Source: Umboniibacter marinipuniceus
Lineage (GTDB): Bacteria; Pseudomonadota; Gammaproteobacteria; Pseudomonadales; DSM-25080
Reading direction: 5' to 3'
Length of the DNA stretch: 64,000 nucleotides
NCBI RefSeq assembly: GCF_003688415.1
Contig: NZ_REFJ01000001.1
Location: forward strand, 478,645 to 542,644
Shown here: positions 17,259-26,037 of the stretch, piece by piece
Position numbering within the stretch: position 1 is the stretch's first letter
How the letters are laid out: each line of letters begins with the position of its first letter
Made by a program: the position numbers and the translations under genes
The notes under the pieces: generated by a model
Database searches by the model: none
What the model was told of the DNA's origin: nothing
Seen by the model: only the letters and a program-made list of their open reading frames with translations

Positions 17259-18776
17259 GTGTTAAAGATAATAGCTACCTTGGCGCTGGGCGCGGTATTC
17301 GGTGTTCAAGCAAGCCAGGCGCAAGTTGCCGATTCGGCGTTAATTGAGGCAGATAGTTCGTCCGTATCCGAGCACCGAATTAGAGTGAATGGCGAGCGGA
17401 TTCGCTACCGTGCCGAGGTGGGTACACAGCCCGTCTACGATGACAGTGGTCACCCCACAGCAACCTTATTCTACACCTACTACCAGCGAACCGATGTGGG
17501 TGATGATCCCAATCGTCCGCTGTTGATTTCCTTCAATGGAGGTCCTGGTTCAGCGTCAGTCTGGATGCATGTTGCCTACACCGGCCCAAAGGTTCTGAAT
17601 ATTGACGAAGAGGGCTATCCAGTCCAACCCTACGGAGTACAGGAAAATCCGTTCTCGGTGCTTGATGTCGCAGATATTGTCTTTGTGAATCCAGTGAATA
17701 CCGGCTTTTCTAGAGTGTTGCCTTCGGCTGATGGCACCATGCCAAGTAGAGATGAACAGCAGGCGATGTTCTTTGGGGTGAATGAAGATATCAGTTATCT
17801 GGCTGGTTGGGTGGAAACGTTCGTAACCCGTAAAGATCGTTGGCGTTCGCCGAAATTCTTGATCGGAGAGAGCTATGGAACAACCCGAGTTTCTGGCTTA
17901 GCGTTAGCGCTGCAAAACAATGAATGGATGTACCTCAATGGCGTGATTCTGGTTTCACCTACGGATATCGGGATAGAGCGAAATGGACCAGTGGAAGTGG
18001 CCAATCGACTCCCCTATTTTGCCGCCACGGCTTGGTACCACAACCAACTTGATGAGCGCTATCAAGGTCTTGGGTTACTCGAGTTCCTTGAGGAAGTAGA
18101 GGAGTACGCGGTAAACGAGTACCTTCCGGCTGTGGCCAAAGGCGCATTTTTAGGCGCAGATGAGCGCGCGCGCGTGGCTGCACAGGTTGCGGCCTATTCA
18201 GGTTTGAGCGAGCTTGAAGTACAACGGAATAACTTGGATATTGCCAATAGTGTATTCTGGAAGTCTCTGCTAAGAGACGAGGGCTTTACCGTTGGCCGAT
18301 TGGACTCCCGCTATAAAGGTATTGATCGTCGTCTTGCGGGCGATCGACCAGATTACTGGGCGGAGCTCACAAGTTGGCTTCATTCCTTCACTCCGGCAAT
18401 CAACTACTATCTCCGTGAAGAGCTCGGTTACCAGACCAACGTTAAATACAATATGTTTGGTCCGGTGCATCCTTGGAATCGCGAAGGTAACCAAGCAGGT
18501 GAAGATCTTCGTCAGGCTATGGCACAGAACCCTTATTTAAATGTCCTTATTCAGTCCGGCTATTACGACGGCGCAACGAATTATTTTGATGCGAAGTACA
18601 CGATGTGGCAGTTAGACCCCAGCGGGCGGATGCGCGATAGAATGAGTTTCGCAGGATATGAGAGCGGACATATGATGTATTTGCGCCGAGAAGACTTAGA
18701 GCGCTCTAACGAAGACCTTAGGCAGTTCATCTTGAATTCACTGCCAGCACCGGGTGAGGCCGCGAAGTATGACTAA
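17259..18776 (+). CDS. Exported S10 serine carboxypeptidase-like protein
   Basis: An alpha/beta-hydrolase peptidase of family S10. Signal peptide about 1-21 (ending SQAQ). The oxyanion-hole motif NGGPGSAS is at 93-100 and the nucleophile Ser205 lies in GESYGT. An Asp in SGYYDGATNYFD and a His in GYESGHMMY near the C terminus complete the triad. It would remove C-terminal residues from peptides in the periplasm. The start is GTG at 17259 with GGGG-TAAGAG upstream. A 45-base gap separates it from the next small exported protein, so the two are probably cotranscribed. Confidence 0.88.
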   Translation: MLKIIATLALGAVFGVQASQAQVADSALIEADSSSVSEHRIRVNGERIRYRAEVGTQPVYDDSGHPTATLFYTYYQRTDVGDDPNRPLLISFNGGPGSASVWMHVAYTGPKVLNIDEEGYPVQPYGVQENPFSVLDVADIVFVNPVNTGFSRVLPSADGTMPSRDEQQAMFFGVNEDISYLAGWVETFVTRKDRWRSPKFLIGESYGTTRVSGLALALQNNEWMYLNGVILVSPTDIGIERNGPVEVANRLPYFAATAWYHNQLDERYQGLGLLEFLEEVEEYAVNEYLPAVAKGAFLGADERARVAAQVAAYSGLSELEVQRNNLDIANSVFWKSLLRDEGFTVGRLDSRYKGIDRRLAGDRPDYWAELTSWLHSFTPAINYYLREELGYQTNVKYNMFGPVHPWNREGNQAGEDLRQAMAQNPYLNVLIQSGYYDGATNYFDAKYTMWQLDPSGRMRDRMSFAGYESGHMMYLRREDLERSNEDLRQFILNSLPAPGEAAKYD

Positions 18777-18821
18777 TCGCGGCAGCCTAATAAAAATAAT
18801 GAACTAAAAAAGGAGCTAGCT

Positions 18822-19346
18822 GTGAAGCTGTCAATTGTATTACTTAGCCTGTTAATGATGTGGATCATTCCCGTTCAGGCAGAGGTTACGCAAACACAAG
18901 AAATTATTATCGAAATTGATGAGTCTGCGGAGGCTAACAACGCCAAAGAAATTCATCTTAACCTCGCGGTAGATGGCGAAGAGGCAGAGTTAACATTTAC
19001 TCCTGAAATGCTTGAAACACAAACGGGACGAGACGCCTTGATGGCGGACTTGCCGCCGTCTCTTCAGGCGGTTCTCGGTAGGGAGTTGGGAAGGCTGGCT
19101 GCAGAGATGTCGCAGTTGGACCTTGATATCTCAGTGGAGGTTGATAGTGAGCAAACGGAAGTTCATGAGCTAGTGTGGATTGAGGAAGGCGCTGATGACA
19201 ATGTGTTTGAGCACAAGGTAGTGATGATTGGCGATGCCGATAAGGGTAGTGAGGCAGATTTAATCGTTAGCCTGATTGAACGCGCAACACTTTCTGAAGC
19301 GCAGATTAACCAGATCCTTGCAGCCGTTGAGGCTAAACTCGAGTAG
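18822..19346 (+). CDS. Small exported hypothetical protein, 174 aa
   Basis: Signal peptide (about 1-20, ending VQA) and a strongly acidic mature part with no Cys. I do not recognise the family. GTG start with an excellent AAGGAGCT ribosome-binding site, so expression is likely. It follows the S10 carboxypeptidase closely and is probably in the same operon. A hairpin (19402-19421) follows before the convergent cyclase gene. An inhibitor or partner of the peptidase is one guess, without direct evidence. Confidence 0.65.
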   Translation: MKLSIVLLSLLMMWIIPVQAEVTQTQEIIIEIDESAEANNAKEIHLNLAVDGEEAELTFTPEMLETQTGRDALMADLPPSLQAVLGRELGRLAAEMSQLDLDISVEVDSEQTEVHELVWIEEGADDNVFEHKVVMIGDADKGSEADLIVSLIERATLSEAQINQILAAVEAKLE

Positions 19347-19401
19347 TAATAGTGAACTCTCGCTCGTGCTAGCGGTAGCCGTCGCGAGTACGGGCTCTCG
19401 A

Positions 19402-19421
19402 ATGTCAGCCGAAGCTGACAT
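19402..19421. terminator. Hairpin between convergent genes
   Basis: Eight-bp stem ATGTCAGC with GCTGACAT and a CGAA tetraloop, 55 bases after the small exported protein gene. No clear T run. Confidence 0.5.
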
Positions 19422-19480
19422 ATCGAAAATTACGCGCAGTGGAGCGCTCCTTAGTGTGTCGCTCTCGTTGCCGCAGCAGC

Positions 19481-20482
19481 TTATCGCCGCGCTTTGTTGA
19501 ATTCACGTAAGCGCTGGAAAACATCAACGCCCAGTTGGTGGTACACGTGAAGAATATCCACGAGCACCCAGTTCTCTCGAATCAAATTGCCTTCGCAGCG
19601 CCAAAAATCAAGACTCCTCATGGTTATCTTCTGACCTGAGGGCGCAATCCCTAGCCAGCCATCTCCGCTAACACTCATGTGCATACCGGGCCAAGCGGTA
19701 AAGCCTACATAGTTGCCATCACCCAACAAATAACCTTTGGCCGCATCACCAACTCGGTCAGGTAAGCCGTTGAGGAAAGGGATTTGGTGCCAGTTACGGA
19801 AGTTTTGAATCGTCCGAGCCGTGCCGATTCCCGCCGGTCCGTACCAGCTGCAGCGTTTATGCCAATAGTCGTTAAGACGCATGGCGGCAACACCTCCGCT
19901 GGCATAATTTCCTAACGCGTTACACATATCCAGTACGGTGGTAGCGGACTGGTTAGCGTGTTCCTCGGAGTGGTTAACAATAGCCAGACCGTCCTGCGTT
20001 GCCGGTCCTGGGACATGCCATTCACGACCTAAACTCGGAGACATTGGCCAAGACTTAGCCTGCATCATGACCTCCGGGATGTCCCATAAGGCTTGAAGTT
20101 CACTGACTTGACCATCGATGATTCGATAGAATTCGTGGAAACGCATTGCGACCATGTGGCCGGTGGCTGGTATATCTAACCAGTCGGCTTCAAAGCTACC
20201 GCAATAATAGCCACAGCAGCCAACCCACTCACTGCCGTCGGAGTTCGTGCCAGCCATGACAATCGTGTCGCGCCGTTCTAGATCAGGTATGGCGGCATAA
20301 AGATCACTGTATACGTTTTTTAGTGCCGTGGTGTCAGCGAGGGTTTCGAAGGGAAAGGCAAGCTGAAGTAGTGCCGATGGAAGGAATACTTTGTCAATGG
20401 CGTCATGCAGTGCCGTCAAACCACCGCTGTAGCCGGCTTCACGAAAAGGTTGAATGGTTGCTTTGAGTTGTTCTCGGTTCAT
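19481..20482 (-). CDS. SnoaL-like ester cyclase / NTF2-fold protein, tandem domains
   Basis: A 333-residue soluble protein that reads as two NTF2-like cone domains (about 20-160 and 185-325). The pattern of VAMRFHEFYRIIDGQVSELQALWDI in the first and IRENWVLVDILHVYHQLGVDVFQ in the second is that of SnoaL-like polyketide cyclase and ester cyclase proteins. Such proteins isomerise, hydrate or bind small aromatic or lactone substrates. No signal peptide. AAGGTAA precedes the ATG. It is divergent from the alpha/beta hydrolase at 20574. Substrate unknown. Confidence 0.78.
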   Translation of the reverse strand: MNREQLKATIQPFREAGYSGGLTALHDAIDKVFLPSALLQLAFPFETLADTTALKNVYSDLYAAIPDLERRDTIVMAGTNSDGSEWVGCCGYYCGSFEADWLDIPATGHMVAMRFHEFYRIIDGQVSELQALWDIPEVMMQAKSWPMSPSLGREWHVPGPATQDGLAIVNHSEEHANQSATTVLDMCNALGNYASGGVAAMRLNDYWHKRCSWYGPAGIGTARTIQNFRNWHQIPFLNGLPDRVGDAAKGYLLGDGNYVGFTAWPGMHMSVSGDGWLGIAPSGQKITMRSLDFWRCEGNLIRENWVLVDILHVYHQLGVDVFQRLREFNKARR

Positions 20483-20573
20483 AAATTACCTTTTGCATTC
20501 GAAGTCATTTGGCCTAGGATATACATTAATACAGGGTATTCCAATAATTAGATAATAGAAGAGAAGTAAAGTT

Positions 20574-21584
20574 ATGATGACTCGTTGGTTCGTTAGGTGG
20601 CTTTTGTCGCTGAGTATGATTTCAGCATTGGCTCAAGCAAACGATGGTATTTCACTAATTGAACTGCAAACTTGGGTTGATGAATCAAGCGGTTCGTCGT
20701 TCGAGTTTAGCTCTCCTGCGAGCGAGCGGGACGGTTTAAGTTATCAAGCGGTAACGTACAGTGCAGACGGGCTCAACCAGTTCGCATTGATTGTTCATCC
20801 TAGCCATCAAGCGCCAGCTTCAGGCTGGCCGGTGCTTATTTTTAACCACGGCTATCACCCCAACCCACCTCAGTATGGCGTCTCAGCGGATGGCACGGTA
20901 AGTCGGCCTGGAGATTATTATCGGGCACTGGTGTCGGCCTATGCAAACCTCGGCTATCTAGTGGTGGCGGCGGATTATCGGGGCCATAACCGCTCTGAGG
21001 GAGCGGAGTATACTCGCCGAGCTTACGCAGCGCATTACTATACTAGAGATGTGATAGCAGCATATTGGGCGGCAATGAAGTTGCCTAATGTTAACCCGCG
21101 ACAGGTTGTAATGGCCGGCCACTCCATGGGGGGCGGAATTACTCAGCGAGCTGCACTCGTGCTTGGAGATCGCCTAGCTGCTGCTTCCATTTGGTCTACC
21201 GCCGGCGAGGATTTTCGTCGCTATTGGATGACAGAAGCGTTGGGCGATGGCGAAGTCATTGACTCTAATCTAGCGTCCAAGCCACTCTTCGACGAATTAC
21301 TAGCAGAGCTAAATCATGGCGATTATCGGTTCAGCGATCTTGAGGTAGCGCCACAGATTGCCGCGGTTCATGCTCCGCTGATCATTCAGCACGCGCGATT
21401 AGATCCAGCTACCGCGGTGGAAAATAGTATCGACTTAGCCGGCCGTCTCTACCAGGCGGATAAGGACTATGAACTCTATCTTTATAATGGTAGCGATCAT
21501 CTCTTTCGAGGTGAAACCTTTAACCGCGCAATAGAACGAGATCAGGCCTTCTTTATCCGTGCCCGGCGCAAGGCGAACCACTAA
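20574..21584 (+). CDS. Exported alpha/beta hydrolase
   Basis: A periplasmic or secreted serine hydrolase. Signal peptide about 1-22 (ALAQA). The oxyanion region is FNHGYHP and the nucleophile elbow GHSMGGG carries Ser184. The acid is probably Asp in HARLDPAT and the base His in NGSDHLF. The layout resembles dienelactone-hydrolase or S9-like peptidase domains, so an esterase or a peptidase is possible. ATG at 20574 or the adjacent one at 20577. Divergent from the cyclase gene and possibly functionally paired with it. Confidence 0.8.
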   Translation: MMTRWFVRWLLSLSMISALAQANDGISLIELQTWVDESSGSSFEFSSPASERDGLSYQAVTYSADGLNQFALIVHPSHQAPASGWPVLIFNHGYHPNPPQYGVSADGTVSRPGDYYRALVSAYANLGYLVVAADYRGHNRSEGAEYTRRAYAAHYYTRDVIAAYWAAMKLPNVNPRQVVMAGHSMGGGITQRAALVLGDRLAAASIWSTAGEDFRRYWMTEALGDGEVIDSNLASKPLFDELLAELNHGDYRFSDLEVAPQIAAVHAPLIIQHARLDPATAVENSIDLAGRLYQADKDYELYLYNGSDHLFRGETFNRAIERDQAFFIRARRKANH

Positions 21585-21679
21585 GCTTATGTTCAAACTT
21601 TATACGGTATATACTGGGAATTAAGCGAAGGCCTTAATCAGAGGGTCCGGCCTACGCTAGCTTGGCAAACTACGCAAAT

Positions 21680-21701
21680 TATATTAGAATTATCTAATAT
21701 A
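21680..21701. promoter_or_regulatory. AT-rich inverted repeat before the sulfide-oxidation operon
   Basis: Perfect 9-bp arms TATATTAGA (21680-21688) and TCTAATATA (21693-21701) with a 4-base spacer ATTA, 24 bases upstream of the first start codon. ArsR-type sulfide sensors such as BigR and SqrR control this kind of operon through AT-rich inverted repeats (established for those proteins). No such regulator gene lies in this window, so the link is inference. Confidence 0.7.
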
Positions 21702-21724
21702 TTGGAGTGATTTGAGGGATTCAG

Positions 21725-22606
21725 ATGAATAAAGGCAATATGTTAAAGCCGGTGGTCACACACTTTTTTGAGCCAGATTCAAATACCTACAGCTATGTGG
21801 TCCAAGACCCGAGCTCGTCAAGTTGTGCAATTATTGACTCAGCCTTAGACTTTGACTACGCATCGGGATCAATTAGTTACCGTGGAGCGGATGAAATTAT
21901 TGCGTTTGTACGTGACCAGGATCTCTCGGTTGACTGGATTATCGAAACTCATGTCCACGCAGACCACCTGTCCGCAGCGCCTTATCTCAAGAAAGCTTTG
22001 GGCGGAAAGATTGCCATTGGTGCACACATCACTACGGTGCAGAACACCTTTGGAGCGATCTTTAACGAGGGGCAAGACTTCCATCGCGATGGTACTCAGT
22101 TTGATCATCTTTTCTCTGATGGGGAGCAATATCAGCTTGGTAATCTCATGGCTACAGCAATGCATACGCCCGGGCATACGCCGGCCTGTTTTACCCATGT
22201 GATAGGTAATGCAGTATTCGTGGGTGATACCTTGTTTATGCCCGATGCAGGCACCGCAAGGGCTGACTTCCCCGGCGGAGACGCTGGAATACTCTTCGAT
22301 TCGATTCAAAAAATTCTAGCGCTTCCCGATAATTACCGGGTATTTATGTGCCATGACTATGGCCCAAACGGTAGAGAACTCCGTTTCGAAACGACTATCG
22401 AAGCTGAGCGTCTCCATAATATCCATGTAGGTGAAGGCAAATTGAAGACGGATTTTGTTGTGGCAAGAGAGACTCGTGACGCGAGCTTAGCAATGCCTCG
22501 CTTAATCTTACCATCACTACAGATTAATATGAGAGCAGGCGATTTGCCTGAGCCTGAGACGAATGGCTTGGTGTACCTAAAAATTCCCATTAACGCATTC
22601 AACTAG
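21725..22606 (+). CDS. Persulfide dioxygenase-like MBL-fold hydrolase
   Basis: A metallo-beta-lactamase-fold enzyme of the ETHE1/Blh type (293 aa). The metal motif THVHADHLSA carries His76, His78, Asp80 and His81; further ligands are in HTPGHTP and MCHDYGPN. The GTARADFPGG segment is typical of persulfide dioxygenases and relatives. It would oxidise glutathione persulfide to sulfite with O2. GAGGGA precedes the ATG. First gene of a tight three-gene unit: 13 bases before the DUF442-SQR fusion gene. Confidence 0.88.
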   Translation: MNKGNMLKPVVTHFFEPDSNTYSYVVQDPSSSSCAIIDSALDFDYASGSISYRGADEIIAFVRDQDLSVDWIIETHVHADHLSAAPYLKKALGGKIAIGAHITTVQNTFGAIFNEGQDFHRDGTQFDHLFSDGEQYQLGNLMATAMHTPGHTPACFTHVIGNAVFVGDTLFMPDAGTARADFPGGDAGILFDSIQKILALPDNYRVFMCHDYGPNGRELRFETTIEAERLHNIHVGEGKLKTDFVVARETRDASLAMPRLILPSLQINMRAGDLPEPETNGLVYLKIPINAFN

Positions 22607-22619
22607 TAGAGATCAGTAG

Positions 22620-24221
22620 ATGTTAGCAAAACACTTGAGTGATTCAGTTACCGTATCCGGTCAGATCAGCTCCGCTGATGTGTTACAGCTCGCCGCCGAC
22701 GGCGTGCAAATAATTGTTTGTAACCGCCCTGACAGTGAGTCTTCAGATCAAACACCCTTTGCGGAGATTGAGGCGGTAGCGCGTGATAATGGTATCGCTA
22801 TTCACCACATACCTTTTTCGGGTAGCGGCTTATCGAAAGCGCATGTGGATGCCTTTGCGCCAATCTTGGCCAGTGAAAAACGAATGCATATGTACTGTCG
22901 GACGGGTAATCGCTGTCAGAATCTTTTTCAGGCAACCTTGGGAGTTATGGCTGAAACCGCTGCTGCTAATCAGCCGCAGACTCAAGCGGCAATGCCGCAC
23001 TATGATGTGGTTATTGTCGGCGCAGGCTCGGCGGGAATTAGTGTCGCCGCAAGCTTGTTGAAACGTTCGGCGCAGTTGCGTATCGCCATTATTGACCCTG
23101 CTTCGGAACACTTTTATCAGCCGGGCTGGACGTTGGTTGGAGCCGGTGAGATGAGTGCCGAGTCCACGCGTCGTGAGACTAGGGATGTGATTCCTAAAGG
23201 TGTTACCTGGCGGAAACAGGCGGTCGTTAAGATCACCGCCGATGAAAAAGTGGTTGAGCTTGATGACGGTAGCCGAGTGGCTTACCAGCAGCTAGTTGTT
23301 TGTCCTGGCTTGGTACTTGATTGGGATGGGGTTGAAGGTTTAGCCACAGCCCTAGGACGCAATGGTGTGACCTCTAATTACCGCTATGACCTCGCCCCGT
23401 ATACCTGGGAGTTGGTCTCCAGCCTAAAACAGGGTGTAGCGTTGTTTACGCAACCGGCGATGCCTATTAAGTGTGCTGGAGCGCCGCAAAAGGCAATGTA
23501 TTTATCGGCAGACCATTGGCGTCGAAACGGCGTTTTGCCCCAAATTGGGGTGCAATTTCACACCGTAACCCCTGGTTTATTTGGCGTCGCTGACTTCGTC
23601 CCCGCATTGAAGGGGTTTTGCACCCAGTATGATGCGCAGGTCAATACCCAGAGTAGGCTGGTTAAAGTTGACGGAGAACAGCAGATAGCTTGGTTCGAAG
23701 ACCTCAGCGAGGGCGGTAAGGGACTGCGCGAAGAGCGCTTCGATATGCTTCACGTTTGCCCTCCACAAATGGCCCCTAGCTTTGTAGCGCAGAGTGGCTT
23801 GGCCGATTCGGGAGGCTGGTTGTCCGTTGATCCTGAAACACTACAGTCAACCGTAGACGAAAATATCTGGGGCGCAGGAGATGTCATTAGTGCAGCGAAT
23901 GCCAAAACGATGGCGGCCGCTCGCAAGCAAGTGGTTGTGGTGGCAGATCAAATCATCGCGCGGCGCTCAGCGACTTCGAGCAGTACTTTGTATGACGGTT
24001 ATGGTGCCTGTCCACTCACGGTTGCTCAGGGCAAGGTAGTGCTAGCCGAGTTTGGCTATGGAGGTCGACTGTTACCTACATTCCCCGCGTGGCTCAATAG
24101 GGCCACCTCGGCAACCCGCTTTGGTTGGTTACTCAAGAAGCGAATTATGCCCTGGGTTTACTGGAATTTAATGGTGAAGGGGCGAGAGTGGCTCACTAAA
24201 ACCAACCCGGAAAAGCGCTAA
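22620..24221 (+). CDS. DUF442 phosphatase-like domain fused to sulfide:quinone oxidoreductase
   Basis: A two-domain protein. Residues 1-110 form a DUF442 (Blh N-terminal-like) domain with a tyrosine-phosphatase-style loop CRTGNR (Cys93, Arg98), which in related proteins acts in sulfur transfer. After an Ala/Gln linker, residues 127-530 form an FAD-binding SQR domain with GAGSAG (134-139). The segment IKCAGAPQKAMYL matches type II (SQOR-like) SQRs, and redox Cys candidates are in VVCPG and ACPLTV. It would oxidise sulfide at the inner membrane, passing electrons to quinone and sulfur to a thiol acceptor. The fusion would bring the SQR product next to the rhodanese-like site; the gene is 13 bases after the dioxygenase. 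Confidence 0.9.
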   Translation: MLAKHLSDSVTVSGQISSADVLQLAADGVQIIVCNRPDSESSDQTPFAEIEAVARDNGIAIHHIPFSGSGLSKAHVDAFAPILASEKRMHMYCRTGNRCQNLFQATLGVMAETAAANQPQTQAAMPHYDVVIVGAGSAGISVAASLLKRSAQLRIAIIDPASEHFYQPGWTLVGAGEMSAESTRRETRDVIPKGVTWRKQAVVKITADEKVVELDDGSRVAYQQLVVCPGLVLDWDGVEGLATALGRNGVTSNYRYDLAPYTWELVSSLKQGVALFTQPAMPIKCAGAPQKAMYLSADHWRRNGVLPQIGVQFHTVTPGLFGVADFVPALKGFCTQYDAQVNTQSRLVKVDGEQQIAWFEDLSEGGKGLREERFDMLHVCPPQMAPSFVAQSGLADSGGWLSVDPETLQSTVDENIWGAGDVISAANAKTMAAARKQVVVVADQIIARRSATSSSTLYDGYGACPLTVAQGKVVLAEFGYGGRLLPTFPAWLNRATSATRFGWLLKKRIMPWVYWNLMVKGREWLTKTNPEKR

Positions 24222-24224
24222 CGA

Positions 24225-25934
24225 ATGATGGATTGGCTTCCCGCTCGACACTGGATTTCTGCTTACAGTAGGGCCGACTTTAGCGGCGACATGATTGCTG
24301 CGGTCATCGTCACTATCTTGCTGATCCCTCAAAGTTTGGCGTATGCAATGCTGGCCGGTGTTCCGCCGGAAGTGGGGCTCTACGCTAGTATCCTTCCTTT
24401 GGTAGCCTACGGTTTATGGGGAACTAGTAGTACGCTCAGCGTGGGCCCAGTTGCCGTCGTCAGTTTAATGACCGCCGCAACACTCGGTGAAGTGGCTGAC
24501 TCGGGTACGGCCCATTACTTGGTTGCGGCGGCCACCCTAGCACTTTTGAGTGGTATTTTTCTCCTTGTTATGGGACTGCTTCGCTTGGGGATGGTGACTC
24601 ACTTCCTCTCACATGCGGTCATCTCGGGATTTATTTCCGCGTCAGGGCTTATTATAGCTTTTGGGCAGGCACGGCATATTTTCGGCATTGACGGCACTGG
24701 CGCTAGTTTAACGGCCATTCTGCCTTCACTTTGGAGTTCACTCGCCAATATCAACTGGTTGACGGCGGCCATTGGTGTGTCGGTTATCGCCTTTCTTTAT
24801 TGGAATAAAGCCCATACGGCTAGGTTACTCCAGCGTTTCTTTCGGCTTTCTTCAGCTTCGGCAGCAGCGGTATCAAGAGCAACGCCTATATTGGCTGTGG
24901 TTGGTAGCATAGCTGTGGTGTTTCTAGGTGGATTAACTCAGCATGGCGTGGCTATTACGGGCGAAATCCCGAGTGGTTTACCGCCGTTAAACCTGACCAT
25001 TCCTTCGCTTGAGTTGGTGGAGCAGTTGTGGCTACCCGCTTTGTTGATCTCCATTATTGGCTATGTGGAGTCAGTTTCAGTGGGGCGTACTTTAGCGGCG
25101 AAGCGGCGCGAAAAGATTACGCCAAACCAGGAGTTAATTGGCTTGGGAATGGCCAATGTCGCTAGTTCAATTTCATCAGGTTTTCCCGTCACGGGTGGGT
25201 TTGCTCGTTCTGTCGTGAACTTCGATGCCGGCGCAAGAACACAAGCCGCGAGTCTCTATACAGCGTTAGGTATAGCGCTGGCCTCGCTGTTACTCACACC
25301 AACACTCTATTACCTTCCCAAGGCGGCGTTAGCGGCCACCATTATCGTAGCGGTACTAGGTCTGATTGATTTTAGTATTTTTCGTAAGACTTGGCGCTGC
25401 GCGAGGAGCGACTTTTGGGCAGCGCTGGGAACCGTATTAATCACCTTGGTCTGGGGTGTTGAGGTGGGGGTTGCAAGTGGTGTTGTGATCTCAATTGCAC
25501 TGCATCTTTATCGGACGTCGAAGCCACACGTGGCTGAGGTGGGTTTGGTTGAGGGTACAGAGCACTTTCGCAACGTCAATCGTTACCGTGTAATGACGGA
25601 CCCAACGATTTACTCAGTTCGACCCGATGAAAGCCTGTTCTTTGCAAATGCCAGCTACCTTGATGAAATGATTAACGACGCTATTTATCAGCGTGGCGAA
25701 ATTCATCATGTCATTCTGTTTTGCTCCGCCGTCAATGAGGTAGATTTTAGCGCACTTGAGATGCTAGAGAGCTTAAACCATTCACTACTTGATCAGGGAA
25801 TAAAGCTGCATTTAGCTGAAGTGAAAGGCCCGGTGTTAGATACGCTAACGGCAAGTGGGCTGGTGGAAGAGCTCTCGGGGCAGATTTTCCTAACCCAATT
25901 TGAGGCGTTCTCGGCGCTACGAACGGTTCGCTAG
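24225..25934 (+). CDS. SulP-family anion transporter with STAS domain
   Basis: An inner-membrane transporter of 569 residues with about 10-12 hydrophobic segments and a C-terminal STAS domain (about 450-560). The PQSLAYAMLAGVPPEVGLYAS stretch near residue 35 is a SulP hallmark. In sulfide-oxidation operons it probably exports sulfite or sulfate, or imports sulfate elsewhere; direction is inference from context. Only 3 bases separate it from the SQR fusion gene, so translation is likely coupled. Alternative ATG at 24228. Confidence 0.92.
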   Translation: MMDWLPARHWISAYSRADFSGDMIAAVIVTILLIPQSLAYAMLAGVPPEVGLYASILPLVAYGLWGTSSTLSVGPVAVVSLMTAATLGEVADSGTAHYLVAAATLALLSGIFLLVMGLLRLGMVTHFLSHAVISGFISASGLIIAFGQARHIFGIDGTGASLTAILPSLWSSLANINWLTAAIGVSVIAFLYWNKAHTARLLQRFFRLSSASAAAVSRATPILAVVGSIAVVFLGGLTQHGVAITGEIPSGLPPLNLTIPSLELVEQLWLPALLISIIGYVESVSVGRTLAAKRREKITPNQELIGLGMANVASSISSGFPVTGGFARSVVNFDAGARTQAASLYTALGIALASLLLTPTLYYLPKAALAATIIVAVLGLIDFSIFRKTWRCARSDFWAALGTVLITLVWGVEVGVASGVVISIALHLYRTSKPHVAEVGLVEGTEHFRNVNRYRVMTDPTIYSVRPDESLFFANASYLDEMINDAIYQRGEIHHVILFCSAVNEVDFSALEMLESLNHSLLDQGIKLHLAEVKGPVLDTLTASGLVEELSGQIFLTQFEAFSALRTVR

Positions 25935-25943
25935 GATCGTGTC

Positions 25944-26020
25944 TTCTGATCGAAAGTTAAAAGTGATGGTTTTCTGGTCGCGAAGTTAAAGCGATAGTTT
26001 TTTGGTCGCGAAGTTAAAGC
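25944..26020. repeat. Short direct repeat, about 2.7 copies of a 28-29 bp unit
   Basis: Three consecutive copies start at 25944, 25973 and 26001, the first diverged and the third truncated. The shared core is GGTCGCGAAGTTAAAGC in the last two. The array fills the gap between the convergent SulP and LysE-family genes. No function evident. Confidence 0.8.
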
Positions 26021-26037
26021 TAAGTAACTTGGAATGG

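Noticed and set aside
25483-25493. TGTGATCTCA near-match to the operator inside the SulP gene
   Set aside because: Inside coding sequence; one or two 9-of-10 matches are expected by chance in 64 kb.
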